This document shows, piece after piece, positions 1 to 12,338 of a stretch of 64,000 bases of DNA. The number at the start of each line of letters is the position of its first letter. The first letter of the stretch is position 1. Location: NCBI RefSeq assembly GCF_036884655.1, contig NC_088340.1, forward strand, positions 7,633,501-7,697,500. Direction: 5' to 3'. This stretch comes from Musa acuminata AAA Group (lineage: Eukaryota > Streptophyta > Magnoliopsida > Zingiberales > Musaceae). The notes under the pieces are model-generated. The model was given only the letters and a program-made list of their open reading frames with translations, was not told the origin of the DNA and did not search any database. A program made the position numbers and the translations under genes.

Positions 1-1868
1 CTTGCCGTCGTGTTGTTCACCAAAGCGGAGCTCCCAGTAGCTCCCGATCATACCTCCATATGATCTCATCCCTCACGGGACTATGTCGTGTGTGTCGCAT
101 TGCCACGAACTGTTCCACCACGATCCGCTGCACCATGTCGCCTCCTGGTGACATCTCCATTGCATTCTGATCCTTGTGGAATAAACTCGAATTGTGAACC
201 CTCCATGTATGGCCTCTGCCAATACATCGCAGGGTCTCTTCCACCTTCGATTTTGTTCGCTCCTTTGGCAATCGACCTTCATCCACCCACTCTTGGGTCA
301 CACCTAGATGAAGCACCGCTCTAGGACAGTCCGTCGCCTAGTAGCTCCCGAAGTCCACCGACTTCACTGTAATTTGTGCACCATTGTCTGGATCCTGGGC
401 CTCTGCCCCTACCAGCACAATCTCCGCTGCGCACCGCTTCCTTCATAGCAACTCGAATGGCAACACTGTGGCATATTCTTCAAGAGTACCCGCCTCTACG
501 TCCTCTTGCCCCGTGCTAAAGCCTTCTGAACCCAACTTCGCCTCCGCAAATTGAGTCGCCTTAGTTCCTCCATCAAATGCTTCTCCGAGATAAGGTGCAT
601 GTGCCCCGAAGCTCCCTTCGTCTTTGGCACCATGCAAGATGAGTCCGCTCCGTCAGAATGAAGGACCCATAGAACAACATGATCCTACTATTGCCTCTGC
701 AAGAGTTCATGTCCTTGACCTCTGTCTAAGGAAAGCACTGTGCCTCTGCTCCACATTCCAACTTCTATGCTGGCTCCCTTCATGCGGCTTGGGTACTTCA
801 CTAAGTTACGCCCAAGTTGCTCCGCTCCTCGTTTTTGCATTGAGTCGATGGTGGCCCTCGTGCCCACCATTCTACGGGTCAGCCCTCCCTTGAGTCCGAT
901 CTCCACATCGACTCCAAGTGTGCCTTCATTTAAGTTGCTTTGGGTCGCTCCCCCACTTGATCTCGCAATGCATTCACCAATGCATTCTCTCGAGCGAGAT
1001 CATGCGATGACTCCTCGCCGCTTGCTCAGTCCATCGAGCTTCGTGGAGTTGTTGTTTGTTGAGGTACTCCTCCTCAACATGTGAGGTCCGCTCACATGAT
1101 TCTCCCTCTGGAGAGCCGGGACTTATCCCTCCTGGATAACTGTCCCATTGGAGCAACATCTTTCTTCGTTTCGGAGACCACCATCCTCTTGGACTACTCC
1201 GATCTGCTGAACAAACTGTGCATTGTTCTGCCTCCTGCAAACGCACTTGCTAGATTGCGACTCCCCGTCAATACAACCCCCGCTGCACCCCTCAAGGCCT
1301 AGCAACATGCTGAACTCGTTGCACACTTTAGCCTCCGACGGACGTATCCTTCATATGCCGAAGAGAAAGTTTCAATGCTCCATGGCGCCGAGTTTCGGTC
1401 GCCTTGGGATGGCCACGAACATTCCGTCGTCCGCATACAAGCCCATGCATGAGTACCAAATTCTTCGAGTTAGCAATTCCCCTCACCTCTGTGAGCTTTG
1501 CATAACTCTGTTGGTCGTTGAGCAACTCATTCCACCTTGCATGGTCTCATTCTTGCCAAGCGCCTCGCTTGCCTAGAGCACCATCAAGTATAGTTGTCAA
1601 CGTTGAGCCGTAGCTCAAACTCAGCCAGCTCAACTTTTGTGCGCTCCAAATTCTTCCAAGCTTGCCTGTTCTCGTGGTGCCTCTTGCACGAAGGGTTGGC
1701 CATTCCTCTGAATGCCAATCTCAGATGCCCGCTCCTCTGAGCGACTCTTTTCCCTACATCTCCATGCCCGTTTTCCCTCAAACGGTCGCGCGTTGCTGAC
1801 TGCCCTCAACGCAGCCCCGTTAGGTCCCCCACGTTTGCATGTCAAGTGTTTCTATGAGTGCTTGTCCC

Positions 1869-1880
1869 GCTCTGATACCA
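1869..1880 (-). other. Primer-binding site (tRNA-iMet type)
   Basis: The reverse complement reads TGGTATCAGAGC, the standard plant LTR-retrotransposon primer-binding site complementary to the 3' end of initiator tRNA-Met. Two bases separate it from the LTR end at 1883. Confidence 0.85.
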
Positions 1881-1882
1881 TA

Positions 1883-2328
1883 TGACACGGACTTAGCTGG
1901 TTTTGCCTAAGTCGTGCGGCACCCTTGCGCATCCGTCCGCAAAGGTCAGCCTCCCCGAAGCCTCCCATTGTCCCTTAGGACCAACAAACGAGAGAACGGG
2001 TTAAAGGGAACGCCTCAATCGGGATCCACAAGCAAACATCTCCGAAAAACACTTCATAGACAATGCAAATTACAAACAGACTTTACAAGCTCTGAACAGT
2101 GGCATAACAAAGGGTAAAATGGTCCATTACAGACCAAAAGGCTCTCGCATGTGTCCACATGACACAACCTTTATTTACAAGCCTAAAGAGGCCACCAACC
2201 CAACTAAAATGGGACTATTAAGCCTTCGGCCGCCCCTTTACATTCTGTACAGGGTATGAACATGCCAACAGACACGGACAGATATAAGCATTACATCAAA
2301 CACCTTGTTTAGAAGTTTGTCCGTGACA
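1883..2328 (-). repeat. 5' LTR (446 bp) of the left-edge retroelement
   Basis: The segment begins TGACACGGAC and ends GTCCGTGACA on the plus strand. This is the TG...CA pattern with near-perfect terminal inverted repeats (9 of 10 positions). It directly abuts a tRNA-Met-type primer-binding site, which fixes its inner end and its orientation. Confidence 0.8.
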
Positions 2329-2333
2329 GATAG

Positions 2334-2659
2334 GCACAAAGTCCAGGTAAGAACAAACAAACAATTAGAAAATGCTGATATGACCAAAGTGAAGTTTGAA
2401 TCTGTAGGCTATATACCTAATAGACTATAGAGTGACCAGAACATGGATAGCCAGGTATGCAGCCAATAGATCAAGTATTATGTCATACAACGATACAAGC
2501 AGCAACTAGCACTGAAATTCCCTATTACCTAATGCAATAAACAAATAGATTAAACTTACAAATTATTTATATAGCCAATCAAGGGTTTGAATTTCTTCTT
2601 TCAGCGGATAATCTGATGAATAACGAGAAACTTTCCTAATAATAGTAGTAGGAACTCAC
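2334..2659. other. Spacer between retroelement and last visible Rab3GAP exon
   Basis: AT-rich sequence that on the minus strand follows the exon-7 splice donor, so it is probably the start of intron 7. A minus-strand stretch near 2580-2640 after an AG has a short open frame in one phase, but the phase does not fit exon 7 and no Rab3GAP similarity is visible, so no exon is called. Confidence 0.5.
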
Positions 2660-5600
2660 AAATTTTGAGATAAACAACTCATAAAGCCCCTCCAAATGCA
2701 TGAGCCTTATAGGCACCTGGCTACCAATCCTATCAGCATCAAACCTTCTGGTGAAAATCAGGCCTAGATTTTGGATCCCAATGTATGCTTTTCTAGAAGG
2801 ATCATGCACTGGAACAAATGCGGGCCAGTTACTGCAAAAAGAAAAAAAGGCTATCAATAATATTTCCTTTGTCTACTTATGAACCAAACACATAGGAAAA
2901 AGCATCAAACTGTGGATGAAGAATATGTCTTTGCAAGTTTGTTTAAATGTTCATGCTCTCCCACCAACATATGCATAAGCAGTTTTTCTGTGAAATATGT
3001 GGATTATGTGCTACTGATTATATATTTGGGCTGAGTTATATCAAATTAACTTAATGAACTAGTGGTCTGGGTATGCATATCAATGATAAGAATAGAACAT
3101 TGCTTAACTACTTGTCCAAAGTAAATAAATCTATCTTAATTATTAGTATGTTTTTAAGTCTCAACCACCAAGATCATCCAGAAGGCTATTTACCTCTAAG
3201 ATGGCTGGAAGAAACAGTGGGAAAGATTCATGGAACATAAGTGTCATGCAATTGAGAATACATTGCTAGAGCAAATGAATTGATTATATACAACACAATG
3301 AGAAAACTGTGAGTCCCAACTATTAAAAATTGATTTTATATGTACGTATGTATATCTGAAGTTAGCAAATATTTTGGTCCATGGAAATTAATTTCGCTAG
3401 GACCGGTTCATACTGGCTGGTAATTATTAATTCGGGCATCAAGAAGGACACAGACTGCCCCTTTTAGGGCGGTCCAGTTTGTTTTTTTATAAACCACTAG
3501 GATCATAGAGTTTTAAAGTCCTTGGGACACAGACTGCTCCTTTCTGGGCTGTCCAGTTTGTTTCTTTATAAGCCACAAGGATCTTAGGGTTTTAAAGTCC
3601 TTGTGACATGTCATTCGGTGTCCACGATTTGCATTCGCCTGGCAGCTCGCCACCCTGCAGACCCACCACCTGCCTCCCACCAACAAATCTTTTTTTTTTT
3701 CCTCCTCCTCTGCTCGTCTGTCTCCCACCACCACCAAAAAACTATCTGCTCCTCCTTGGCTCCTTACTCCCCATCCCATCTTGGTACCACACCATGTGCC
3801 CACAAACCATGTGTCAGTACACTAGCACGAACTATACTTGTACTGGTCCGATCATGGACCAGTAAAGATCCAGTACCCAAAATTAAGGTCTTTTCTTTGT
3901 TCAAACTAACAATACAATAAAGAAAACCACAAATGTGCAATTTGTTAAGAACTCACCTGCCACAATTTGTCAAGGCAATTGCAACAGAACTTAATAGCTT
4001 CGTTGATTCAGGTGCATCAAGAACCACCCCACTAGCACTTAGAGGTGCAATAACCTGGTTGTGTATGTAAAATCAACATTAACAGAATCCATCAACAACA
4101 ACATATTAAAGTAGTGAACTAGAGATATAAGCATGAAATTTATAGGAGATGAACTCATTGGAAGATGATGATGAAATCTAGATGGTTGATAATAGTGGCA
4201 ACAGAAGCAATCACAATTATAAAAGAAAACAATGATTACACAAAAAGAAATTAAAGAGAATAAAATTCATGATGGTTAAGTTGAAAATCGACATATACAA
4301 CATCAGTAATGGCTGCTACTAGAACAACAACAAAAACAAAGACAATACATCCTAATTCCAACTGCTGATCATGAGGAAGTGGGAGACGAGGGAATACGAG
4401 TATTGTAAATATAAAAACACCGAAGTGAAACAAAATAGCATAATTATAAGAGGACACAATTTGTAGAATCCATACAAAAGCTGAAAATCATATATCTATA
4501 TCCACCAGTTAAATTAGAGTTCATCTCCTCTGATGTGATCAATTATGCCTACAACAATTATACGATTTAAAGAGACATTGACTGATTTAAAACGAGTAAA
4601 TGTCATAACTAAGTCAAAGCTACAAAATACCCAAAACAATAATCCATAATCAGGCATGACTTGGGACACAAAAAACAACAAATCTTTACAGTTTTCAACT
4701 ATCTCAAAATTGCAAAATATAAAGTAATAATGAAAAAACAACTGAAAATCCTAAAAGATGAATAGCTAATACCAAAGCTCTAATTAATTAAATCAACTAA
4801 ATCTATAGAGTAGATGACTAAAAAATTGTCACAAATTTGCTGGACCATGGACCATCTTTATAAGGGCCTCACATGCAATCCAGAGTGGAAGCAACGCTCA
4901 CATGAAAGGGTGAGGCTCATGTGCAAAGGAGAGATAAGCATTCACACATGAAGAGGGTGATGTTGGACACTCATGTGAGGCATAAGCTAGTCGAAAGCTA
5001 AAGATTTATCATCCAAGTGATTAAAGCATCAGGCTACAAGATTGATCTTAGCCCATAACCTAAGCAGCTTAAGTTTTTGTTGTATTAGTCAAAAGAAATT
5101 GTAAGATAAGACTGGAAAGAGTTTTCGAAGTATTGATTGGAACTTAATATATGCTTTCGAGCTGTGTTTAACAAAGATGTCTAAGAACTTTAGGAATAGC
5201 AATCAGTTTGATCAATGCACTGTAATTTACTAGGACAGTTTGGTGACATTGATCATGCAATATAGAAGTCAAAAGCATAATAAGAATCTTCCCGTCCTTT
5301 TTGGATCAGCAGGTAACTAAAGTTTTCTTCATCTTCTTCTTCGTAACAGGGATATTAACCACTTGAAGCACTATCCAAACTGTGAAACAACTATAACACA
5401 AATCTACGAAGGCACTACATTTACTCTGTCAATTCCTCTGGTATATCCTCCTACGAAATTCTTTAATGTCTTTATGCCACTTTGGGCAGTTGATTATCAA
5501 AAAGCATCTGTTAATTGTAATCATGAACTTATCTTATAATCTAAGTGAAATTATAAAGATGTCATAATGCTTGTTAAAATTTCACTTGCAGCTTTAATAT

Positions 5601-8600
5601 TCCTTGCACACTTCAGATCTAAAACTTCCATGTTCCAACATGGACGAAGCTAATGGTGTCACAAGACCCATATACACAATGTTGACTGGTGCAGGTTATC
5701 ACGAAGATGTTAGAGAAAATGAAAACCATGTACCAAAATAATGTTCTTATGGAGCATGTTTGCATTTGAACATGCCAAAATGGGAAAATAAAAACATACC
5801 ATAAAGTCAGACACTCCAAAGGACAATTGCAAATCATGCAAATCATCATCCCAAAACGAAGCTTTGCCTGTATTAATTAAAATTTGAAGGGGGTAACTGA
5901 AGTCTCATTTATAAGTAAAAGAGAAAATACTTCCATCAATATATTAATTTACCCTTATTAGAGACACAAAAGTAGTACTCAATAGAATACAATTTTGTGC
6001 CATGCTTCATTTCAGATTTGACCTTATATAATTTTTTCTGTGAACCCAAGCATTCTGCACCCTTTTCCTGCATACAGATAGAAAAAAGATATCAATCTTT
6101 AGGTAGGCCTGACACACCACATATCACAGATGTACAATTTAGATAATTCCTAGGAACTAAAATGGCACAAACAACACTCAGAGGAATCAGTTATGAGTTT
6201 CTCAAAAGCAAAATTGCCATAAACTACAAAACTAGTGAATGAAATAAAGACGAATTGGTTTCAAGACATCAATCAGTGTTACCTTAACCTAATCTGAAAC
6301 TTGATGATATTTATCAACTAAGCTAGCAAATTAATAATGAAAAGTTTCAGAAGATAAGTAGATGAAAGAAATGACCTTGAAGTCTCATTTTTGTTTGTAT
6401 CAGATCTTCAGTAAATTATAGTCGGTGTGATAATTAAAAGGAGCTAAATCATAATTCTTTTCTCTTTTAAACTGTTTGTGGCATACAATATATCCTCTTT
6501 AAATTTTGTGTTTCTTTTGTTCTCAAAGATGACCAACTTATACATCCAAAACAACACCAGACAGCATCCAAGTAAAAGCAAAATGAAAGGCCATTAACTG
6601 TCAGCAGTTTGGGTTCATAAATTGCCTCTAAAATTCAAATTTTGACCTGACTTTAGTGTATGAGTTTAGCATCCAGAAAAAGCATAGTCAATACCAAGGA
6701 TCACCATTTCAAGCACCAGTGACCAGACCTGTTTCAGTGATCTAGTCAGACCAATATGTATGAGTCGGTACTAGCTTACCAACACATGGTACATCGGTGC
6801 ATACCTGTGTTTCAGAGAGGAAGAAAAAGAAGGAGAAGAGGAAGGTGCGGAAGAGGAAGTGGGAAGGAGGAAGAAGCATGAAGGAAGTGGAAGGAAGAAG
6901 AAAAGAAGGTGGAGGAAGAGGAGGAAGTGGAGGAAGAAAAGGAGACGGTAGACGATGCACAAAGAGGAAGAAGAAGAGATAGTCGAGAAAAAGGACGAAG
7001 AAGAGGGGATGGAGAAAGGAGGGAGAGGATAGAGGAAAAAGAAGAGGAAACTTACCCATCGAACACGCACGACGAGTGGCGAGTGGCAAGCGGTGATGAG
7101 CGACAGTGCGAGACAAGACATGCTCACATTCAGGCGAAGAGGGCTCACAAACATGAGCCCTATATGTTTAAATGGGTTGAAGTGGACCTGTTTTGTAAGG
7201 TCAAAGTGGACTACCCGAAACGAGGGTGGTCCGCATAACAGTTCACGGCCGAGTCGGTACATACCGCTCATTTTATACTAGTCAGAGCAAAATGACGATC
7301 CTTGGTCAATACTACTTAAAGGTAATAGCTTTCTTCAAAGCGGAATGCAATCACTTGAACAGTTTTTAAGGTCAAAATAACTTTTGCAACCTCCAACACA
7401 TGCTTGGCAGTAAACGCTACATTTATTACTCAATAGATGCAAACTTCTCAAACCAACATTTTGGACAGTGAAAATTATTTAAATGTTTCAATAAGCAATA
7501 TGTACAAATAGCAAAAGGAAATAAAATCAAAGAAACTTGCAATATTAACCAAAGTATAACATAGAGAAATGCCAGTAAAATCTATCTTAAAATGGATATG
7601 ACAGTGGAAAGGAAAAGTAGTAAACCCTCATCAAGTGCCCATCTAAGTCATCAAATAGGATAAGGTAATAAGAAAAGTAGGTTCTGTGTACTTCCACATA
7701 CAATGCAGTATCAGTCCCCTATTCATGAGATAATCTTACTCTAAAAGTGTTGTTGGGAAGAACAAATTTTACAAAAAAAACTAGGTCATGATTATTGGTA
7801 AACATATATTATCAAGAAAAAGAGAAAAATATTATACCACCAAATTCTTTGGACCATCAACCATCCATACTCGACAAATGGCCTCAATTTCAGAAATAAA
7901 CCTAGAACAAAATACAAAGGTTCAGTCATTTCCTGTTACCAAAAGAACGAAAAAGTGAAAAATCTGTTTGCCAGTATTTGCCAAAGACAAGGAAACAAAC
8001 TATATATTTGTAGCAACCACACTGCAAGAGATCTGTAGATACATCCAGCACATAGAGAAGAGGTACCTTTCCCAGGAAGATGCAAGTGTGAAATCATCAA
8101 AGCCCTCAATCTACAGAGGAAAAATTGAGAACATATTTGTTATCACCCACAACTGTTAAGTACTGAAAAAAGAAGCTTTTCATTCAGAAAAGAGATGTTC
8201 ACATTTAAGTTTTAGGCACTAAAAAATGCAATTTATGACTCTGACTTCCTAATATATTGGTGATATCATTGTTTGCAATATCGTACCATATCGTACCGCT
8301 CGATACAGGCGATGCATACTAGTACGAGCAGTACATCGATACACCTTAGCATACCGTGTGTTGGGATGCTCAGTACAGCTAGATGCGTACTGTACCGACA
8401 GCTGATCTGTATATCGATATGGTACGGTATTCAAAACCTTGGGTGATATATCCTTCAAATCCAGAACATTAATGACCAGATGCAAGGATTGTCATTTTAT
8501 TGAAATGCCCCCGGCAATTATTTGCCAACACAGTATATACAACAAAACCAAGTTGCAGAAAAGTAGTATTAAGCAAAATAATTCATAAAAAAATAGCACC

Positions 8601-10180
8601 ATAATAATCACACTACATAACCACACTATTTAACCACAACATACTGGTCTATCACATAAAGATTGTCTGTGCATTTCCAATTAAGTTGTATGATTACATC
8701 TAATATTATGTAATCAAGTTTACAAGATCACTTAAGAGCAATCACGATTAAATAGCCAAAAGCAAACAAAGGTCCATTGATAACATAAACATTGCAGTAA
8801 ATTTACCAAAAGACAATCGAACTAAAATAAAAAATCACTGTGGATTCCTACAAAAGAATGGGCAAGCAAGGCCAAGCAGATGAATTAAAGTGTGAGCCAG
8901 CTTGAAGGACAAAAACAAATGTACAATATGCAGTTAAGGAACTGTCCTTTATGGATTTCTGATTAACCTTCTTTTTAAAAGGCTACATATTTTATGTTGC
9001 CAACAGCAGTTTTACAAAAGACATTAAATGTTCCTTTATGAATATAATCAACTATTTTGACTAATTTTCTGTAATAAAAAGAAACGAACGAAGATCTAAT
9101 TAAGCCATTGGCTCAGTGGAATAAATCCTTGTTGTAAGCATTTATGACGTGTGTTGTTTTGACAAAAAAAAAAAAGGCATGACCAACATATTGAAACCTT
9201 GGCGCAGAAGCCTTCCATGTAATTTATCAATCAACTTTTGAAAAAAGGGGGAGAATGTGAAAGATAAGAACAAAATGAACTGCAAGAAGTATTTTATTTC
9301 AGGATAATCAAAACAGAGGAACTCAAAATGAGCCCTAAACTGACTTGCAATCCATTCTCAAACTATCAATCTCTACTAAAGATATGTAACTGAAAATTTG
9401 GTCCACTTAAAAAACTAACCGAACTTTACAACTTATGCGCTGGATCATGTGGATGATAAAAGGGACATGTAATCTCTATGTTACAAAAAAAAAGTTAAGC
9501 GATCATTAAGAGACGATTTATCGAAAGATTAATCAAAACAGCATGACTGCAAGAAAATTGCAAAGAAAGAACAGAATACTTCAATCCCTATGCCACAAAC
9601 ATGGTTCTTGCCAATACAGATCATCAAGAGATCCAAATTGGAACTATCTCAACCCCACCACCAACAGCAAGAAAATAGATAGTCTCTCGATACAATTGAG
9701 AAAAAGTTGACATTCCTACCTACACAAAATAAGATCTAATAGTTTGTCAAGAAGCATCATATCAAGTCCAATTATCACCACCATTTTCGGAAGATTCCAA
9801 GAACGATCAATTAGTAAATAATAGGATTCGATATGATCCTTCTCGACACAGTTACGAATCTTTGATTTCTAAGAACAATTTCGGATCCTCCAGCTAATTT
9901 AAACAACACAAATCAGCCGTCAAGAATCAGACGAAAACCGAATCTTTAACCGAACAAACGAAAGATCGAGCAATATGAGGAAGAAAGACTTCGCAAATCC
10001 AAAAGATGGAGCACAAATTTCAGGGTTGAAGCAATTTTCTTGACATCGCGAGATCTAAAGAGAAAAGAATATCTTCGAAGGACGAGACGGGAAGCAATAT
10101 ACCTCCTCTAGCGTTTCTTCTTCCTCCTCCTCCTCCTCTTCCGCGATTCTTTTGTGCTTCGCATTGCTGGAAGACGCCAT
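2660..10180 (-). CDS. Rab3 GTPase-activating protein catalytic subunit-like, N-terminal part (exons 1-7)
   Basis: The gene resembles the catalytic subunit of Rab3GAP, which in animals acts on Rab3 and, with its partner subunit, on Rab18. The plant role is less settled. Exons on the minus strand: 10103-10180, 8067-8110, 7838-7901, 5953-6067, 5800-5867, 3957-4054, 2660-2831. All have AG/GT borders and phases that join cleanly, giving about 213 residues. Family-typical strings in order: an acidic run after MASSSNAKHKR, FDDFTLASSWER, RFISEIEAICRVW, DGPKNL, LYKVKSEMKHGTK, IEYYF, FWDDDLHDLQLSFGVSDF, VIAPLSASGVVLDAPES, WPAFVPVHDPSRKAYIG, FTRRFDADRIGSQVP, RLMHLEGLYELFISKF. The plant protein is usually roughly 650-700 residues, so about two thirds is missing here. 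It lies left of the retroelement, outside the window, or has been lost. The exon 3 donor could be three bases earlier. Confidence 0.8.
3446..3603. repeat. 79-bp tandem duplication
   Basis: Two adjacent 79-bp copies (3446-3524 and 3525-3603) begin GGACACAGACTG and end TTTTAAAGTCCTTG. They differ at about ten positions by eye and sit in the intron between Rab3GAP exons 6 and 7. Confidence 0.85.
6695..7304. mobile_element. hAT-like non-autonomous element (610 bp) with purine-rich core
   Basis: The ends are CAAGGATC and GATCCTTG, a perfect 8-bp terminal inverted repeat that extends imperfectly inward. The flanks are identical 8-bp sequences GTCAATAC (6687-6694 and 7305-7312), the duplication length of hAT transposons. 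The interior holds an almost pure GA tract (about 6815-7050). Short open frames inside it are low-complexity and not genes. It lies in the intron between Rab3GAP exons 3 and 4. Confidence 0.8.
8267..8441. mobile_element. hAT-like MITE (175 bp)
   Basis: The element has imperfect terminal inverted repeats of about 30 bp: the left end starts CATTGTTTGCAATATCGTACC and the reverse complement of the right end starts CAAGGTTTTGAATACCGTACC. It is flanked by the 8-bp duplication GGTGATAT (8259-8266 and 8442-8449). It lies in the intron between Rab3GAP exons 1 and 2. Confidence 0.8.
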
Positions 10181-11344
10181 CGGCGATTCCCTCCCCCCGA
10201 CGACCTCCGAGCAGCCAAACAGAACAGGGCGACGAACGAGAGATCTTGAAATAACGGGCAGATCGTCACCCGAGCGCAGAAGAACCGTAACAGCGGTCGA
10301 CGGTCGGGTCGGCGTTGGATAGTCGTACATATTCGACCCGAACCCGACCCGACCTAACTCGGATCCGAACCAACAGTCAACACGTTGACCAAACTGACCC
10401 GCAACAGTAAAGAATTCTCTCAAATAAAATCCGATTTCATGATGACTAATGAAGTCAAACTTTTTAACGACATTTGCTACAAATCGTATTCAATATATTG
10501 CGAATTAAACAAACACTTCTCCATGTTTAAAGCGTTCAATGGAGTAAACAAACACTTCTCAAATAAATTATACTTATTCATATAACATATTAAAAATATA
10601 TATTAATTTATATATAATATATAAAATTATTTTAAAAATATATATTATTCTAGGAGAAATCAAGTTGTCCTTAAAAAATATTAATTTTATATAAAATTAT
10701 CTTAAATTCATCATAAAACTAAAAAACTTGAGTGATCCTTAAAAATATATTAATTTTATATAAAATTATCTTAAATTACTCAAAAAAATCATTACGCTCG
10801 AGTTCACAAAACATATTAAAAACGTATTAATTATATATAAAATTATCCTACATTCATCATAAAAATAAAAAAAGTTTTAGTGATCCTCAAAATTAAATTA
10901 ATTTTTATATAAAATTTATTATAAATTATCCAAAAAATGCTAAACTTTAATTACCCTCGAGCTATACTCAGAACATATTAAAAAATATTAATTTTTATAT
11001 AAAAATAATTCTAAATTCATTATAAAACTAATCACAAAATCTTATCTTTCATATTTTCTATTTCCTATATTGTCCTAGTCACACTCCAAATTCAATTAAA
11101 TTGGGTTCGATCACCTAGCTTATTTTAAAATTAATATTTTTTTATTTTGAAGATGATTTTAAGATAATCAATTATCAAAATTTTGAGAATTCTATTAGAA
11201 TGTTCTAACAAACACTATAATTTTTATATTATAATAAATTTAGAATAAATTTATATAAAAATTAATATATTATTAATAAATTTTGTGGATCAGTATAATA
11301 TTATAATCAAGTATAATTTCAGCGTGATATTTTTATTTTTTAAT
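10181..11344. other. Rab3GAP upstream region and AT-rich spacer
   Basis: The first ~200 bases upstream of the Rab3GAP start codon are GC-richer and probably contain its 5' leader and core promoter. From about 10424 to 11344 the sequence is very AT-rich, with several loosely repeated blocks (a variant of ATATTAATTTTATATAAAATTATCTTAAATT recurs near 10670, 10745, 10820 and 10980). No gene is seen. Confidence 0.6.
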
Positions 11345-11740
11345 TAATATATGATGGGAGCAAACGAAGGAGGAGAAGGAAAAAGAGGGGGCCGAGGAGT
11401 ATAAGACAAAGGAGGAGGAAAAGAAGGAGAGAGAAGGGGAGGAAGCAGTAGAGGTGCAGGTGAAATGGAAGGAGGTGGAGTGAGAGGAGGAAGAAGCCAA
11501 GGAAGAGGAAGCCAATAATGTGAAAGAGGAGGGGGATGAGGCGATGGAGTGGGAAAAGAAAGAGACGGTAGAGGTGGAGGTGAAGTGAGAGGAGAAGATA
11601 GAGGTGGAGTATAAGGGAGATGGAGTGGGAGGAGAAGGGAGAGGAAGAGGAAGCTAAATGGGTGAGGACGAGGGAGAAGCCAATAGGTAGGGGGAGGAGG
11701 AGGAGAAAAGTAGAGGGAGATGATGAGGAAAGAGAGAATT
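11345..11740. repeat. Polypurine tract of about 400 bp
   Basis: The plus strand is almost entirely A and G (GGAGGAG, GAAGAG, GTGGAG units) for about 400 bases. Short minus-strand frames across it encode only Ser/Phe/Leu-rich low complexity. No gene is seen. Confidence 0.75.
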
Positions 11741-11796
11741 TATTGATCTAAATTGATTCGTTAGACTAAACCGTTTTGACCTAAGCCGATTGCCCG

Positions 11797-11822
11797 ATAT
11801 ATATATATATATATATATATAT
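11797..11822. repeat. (AT)n microsatellite, 26 bp
   Basis: An uninterrupted AT dinucleotide run, about 540 bases upstream of the likely ABI4-like start codon. Confidence 0.9.
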
Positions 11823-12338
11823 CCAATGCCATCAAGCTCATAAAGCCATACCAATCTGCGAAGTGGCGAGGAGAAATCGCAGAATGAATGCTGAACAATG
11901 GAGGCAGCCGAATCGGAAGAGTGAGTACAAAGCACACCCTCAAGGTGTTCGAAAATGGCCGCCAGCAGCAAACCACAGCATGTCTCTTCTCGAGAAAGGG
12001 AATCTCGCTTGTCCCAATGCCGCCACCCAGATCGGCCTTCTCTCTTCCATTCCACCAAATGGCATCATGCCACCTTCGCACGACCAGCGTCTCTCTCTGT
12101 CTCTCTCTCGTGCATGCGAGCGCTTAGCCATGCAGCAAGTATAGACGGAGCCATCACAGTCCACAGGCGCAGACTTTTTCGTCTCTTTTGGTACCACACA
12201 ATATATTAATGCTGCTGCTGCATATGACCACCGCCCATGCCGCCCAAAGAGGGCAAGCTCGAGAGAATCCCTCTGCGCTCTTCTCCCATCCCCGAAGCTC
12301 TTCGTTCCCCACACAAAGGCGCAGACTACTTCCCGCCG

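Larger units (their letters stand above)
1..2328 (-). mobile_element. LTR retroelement, internal region plus one LTR, truncated by window edge
   Basis: On the minus strand this reads as LTR (2328 to 1883), then a primer-binding site (1880 to 1869), then about 1.87 kb of internal sequence running off the left edge. The internal part has only short frames, none longer than about 115 codons, and no recognisable gag zinc knuckle, protease, integrase or reverse transcriptase. It therefore looks like a non-coding (LARD-like) element or a badly decayed leader/gag region. The superfamily cannot be assigned without coding domains. The five bases next to the outer LTR end are GATAG (2329-2333); the matching duplication would lie outside the window. 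The element has the same orientation as the Rab3GAP-like gene that ends against it. Confidence 0.7.

Noticed and set aside
6797..7238. Arg/Glu/Lys-rich frames of 61-109 codons
   Set aside because: They are the translation of the purine tract inside a transposable element.
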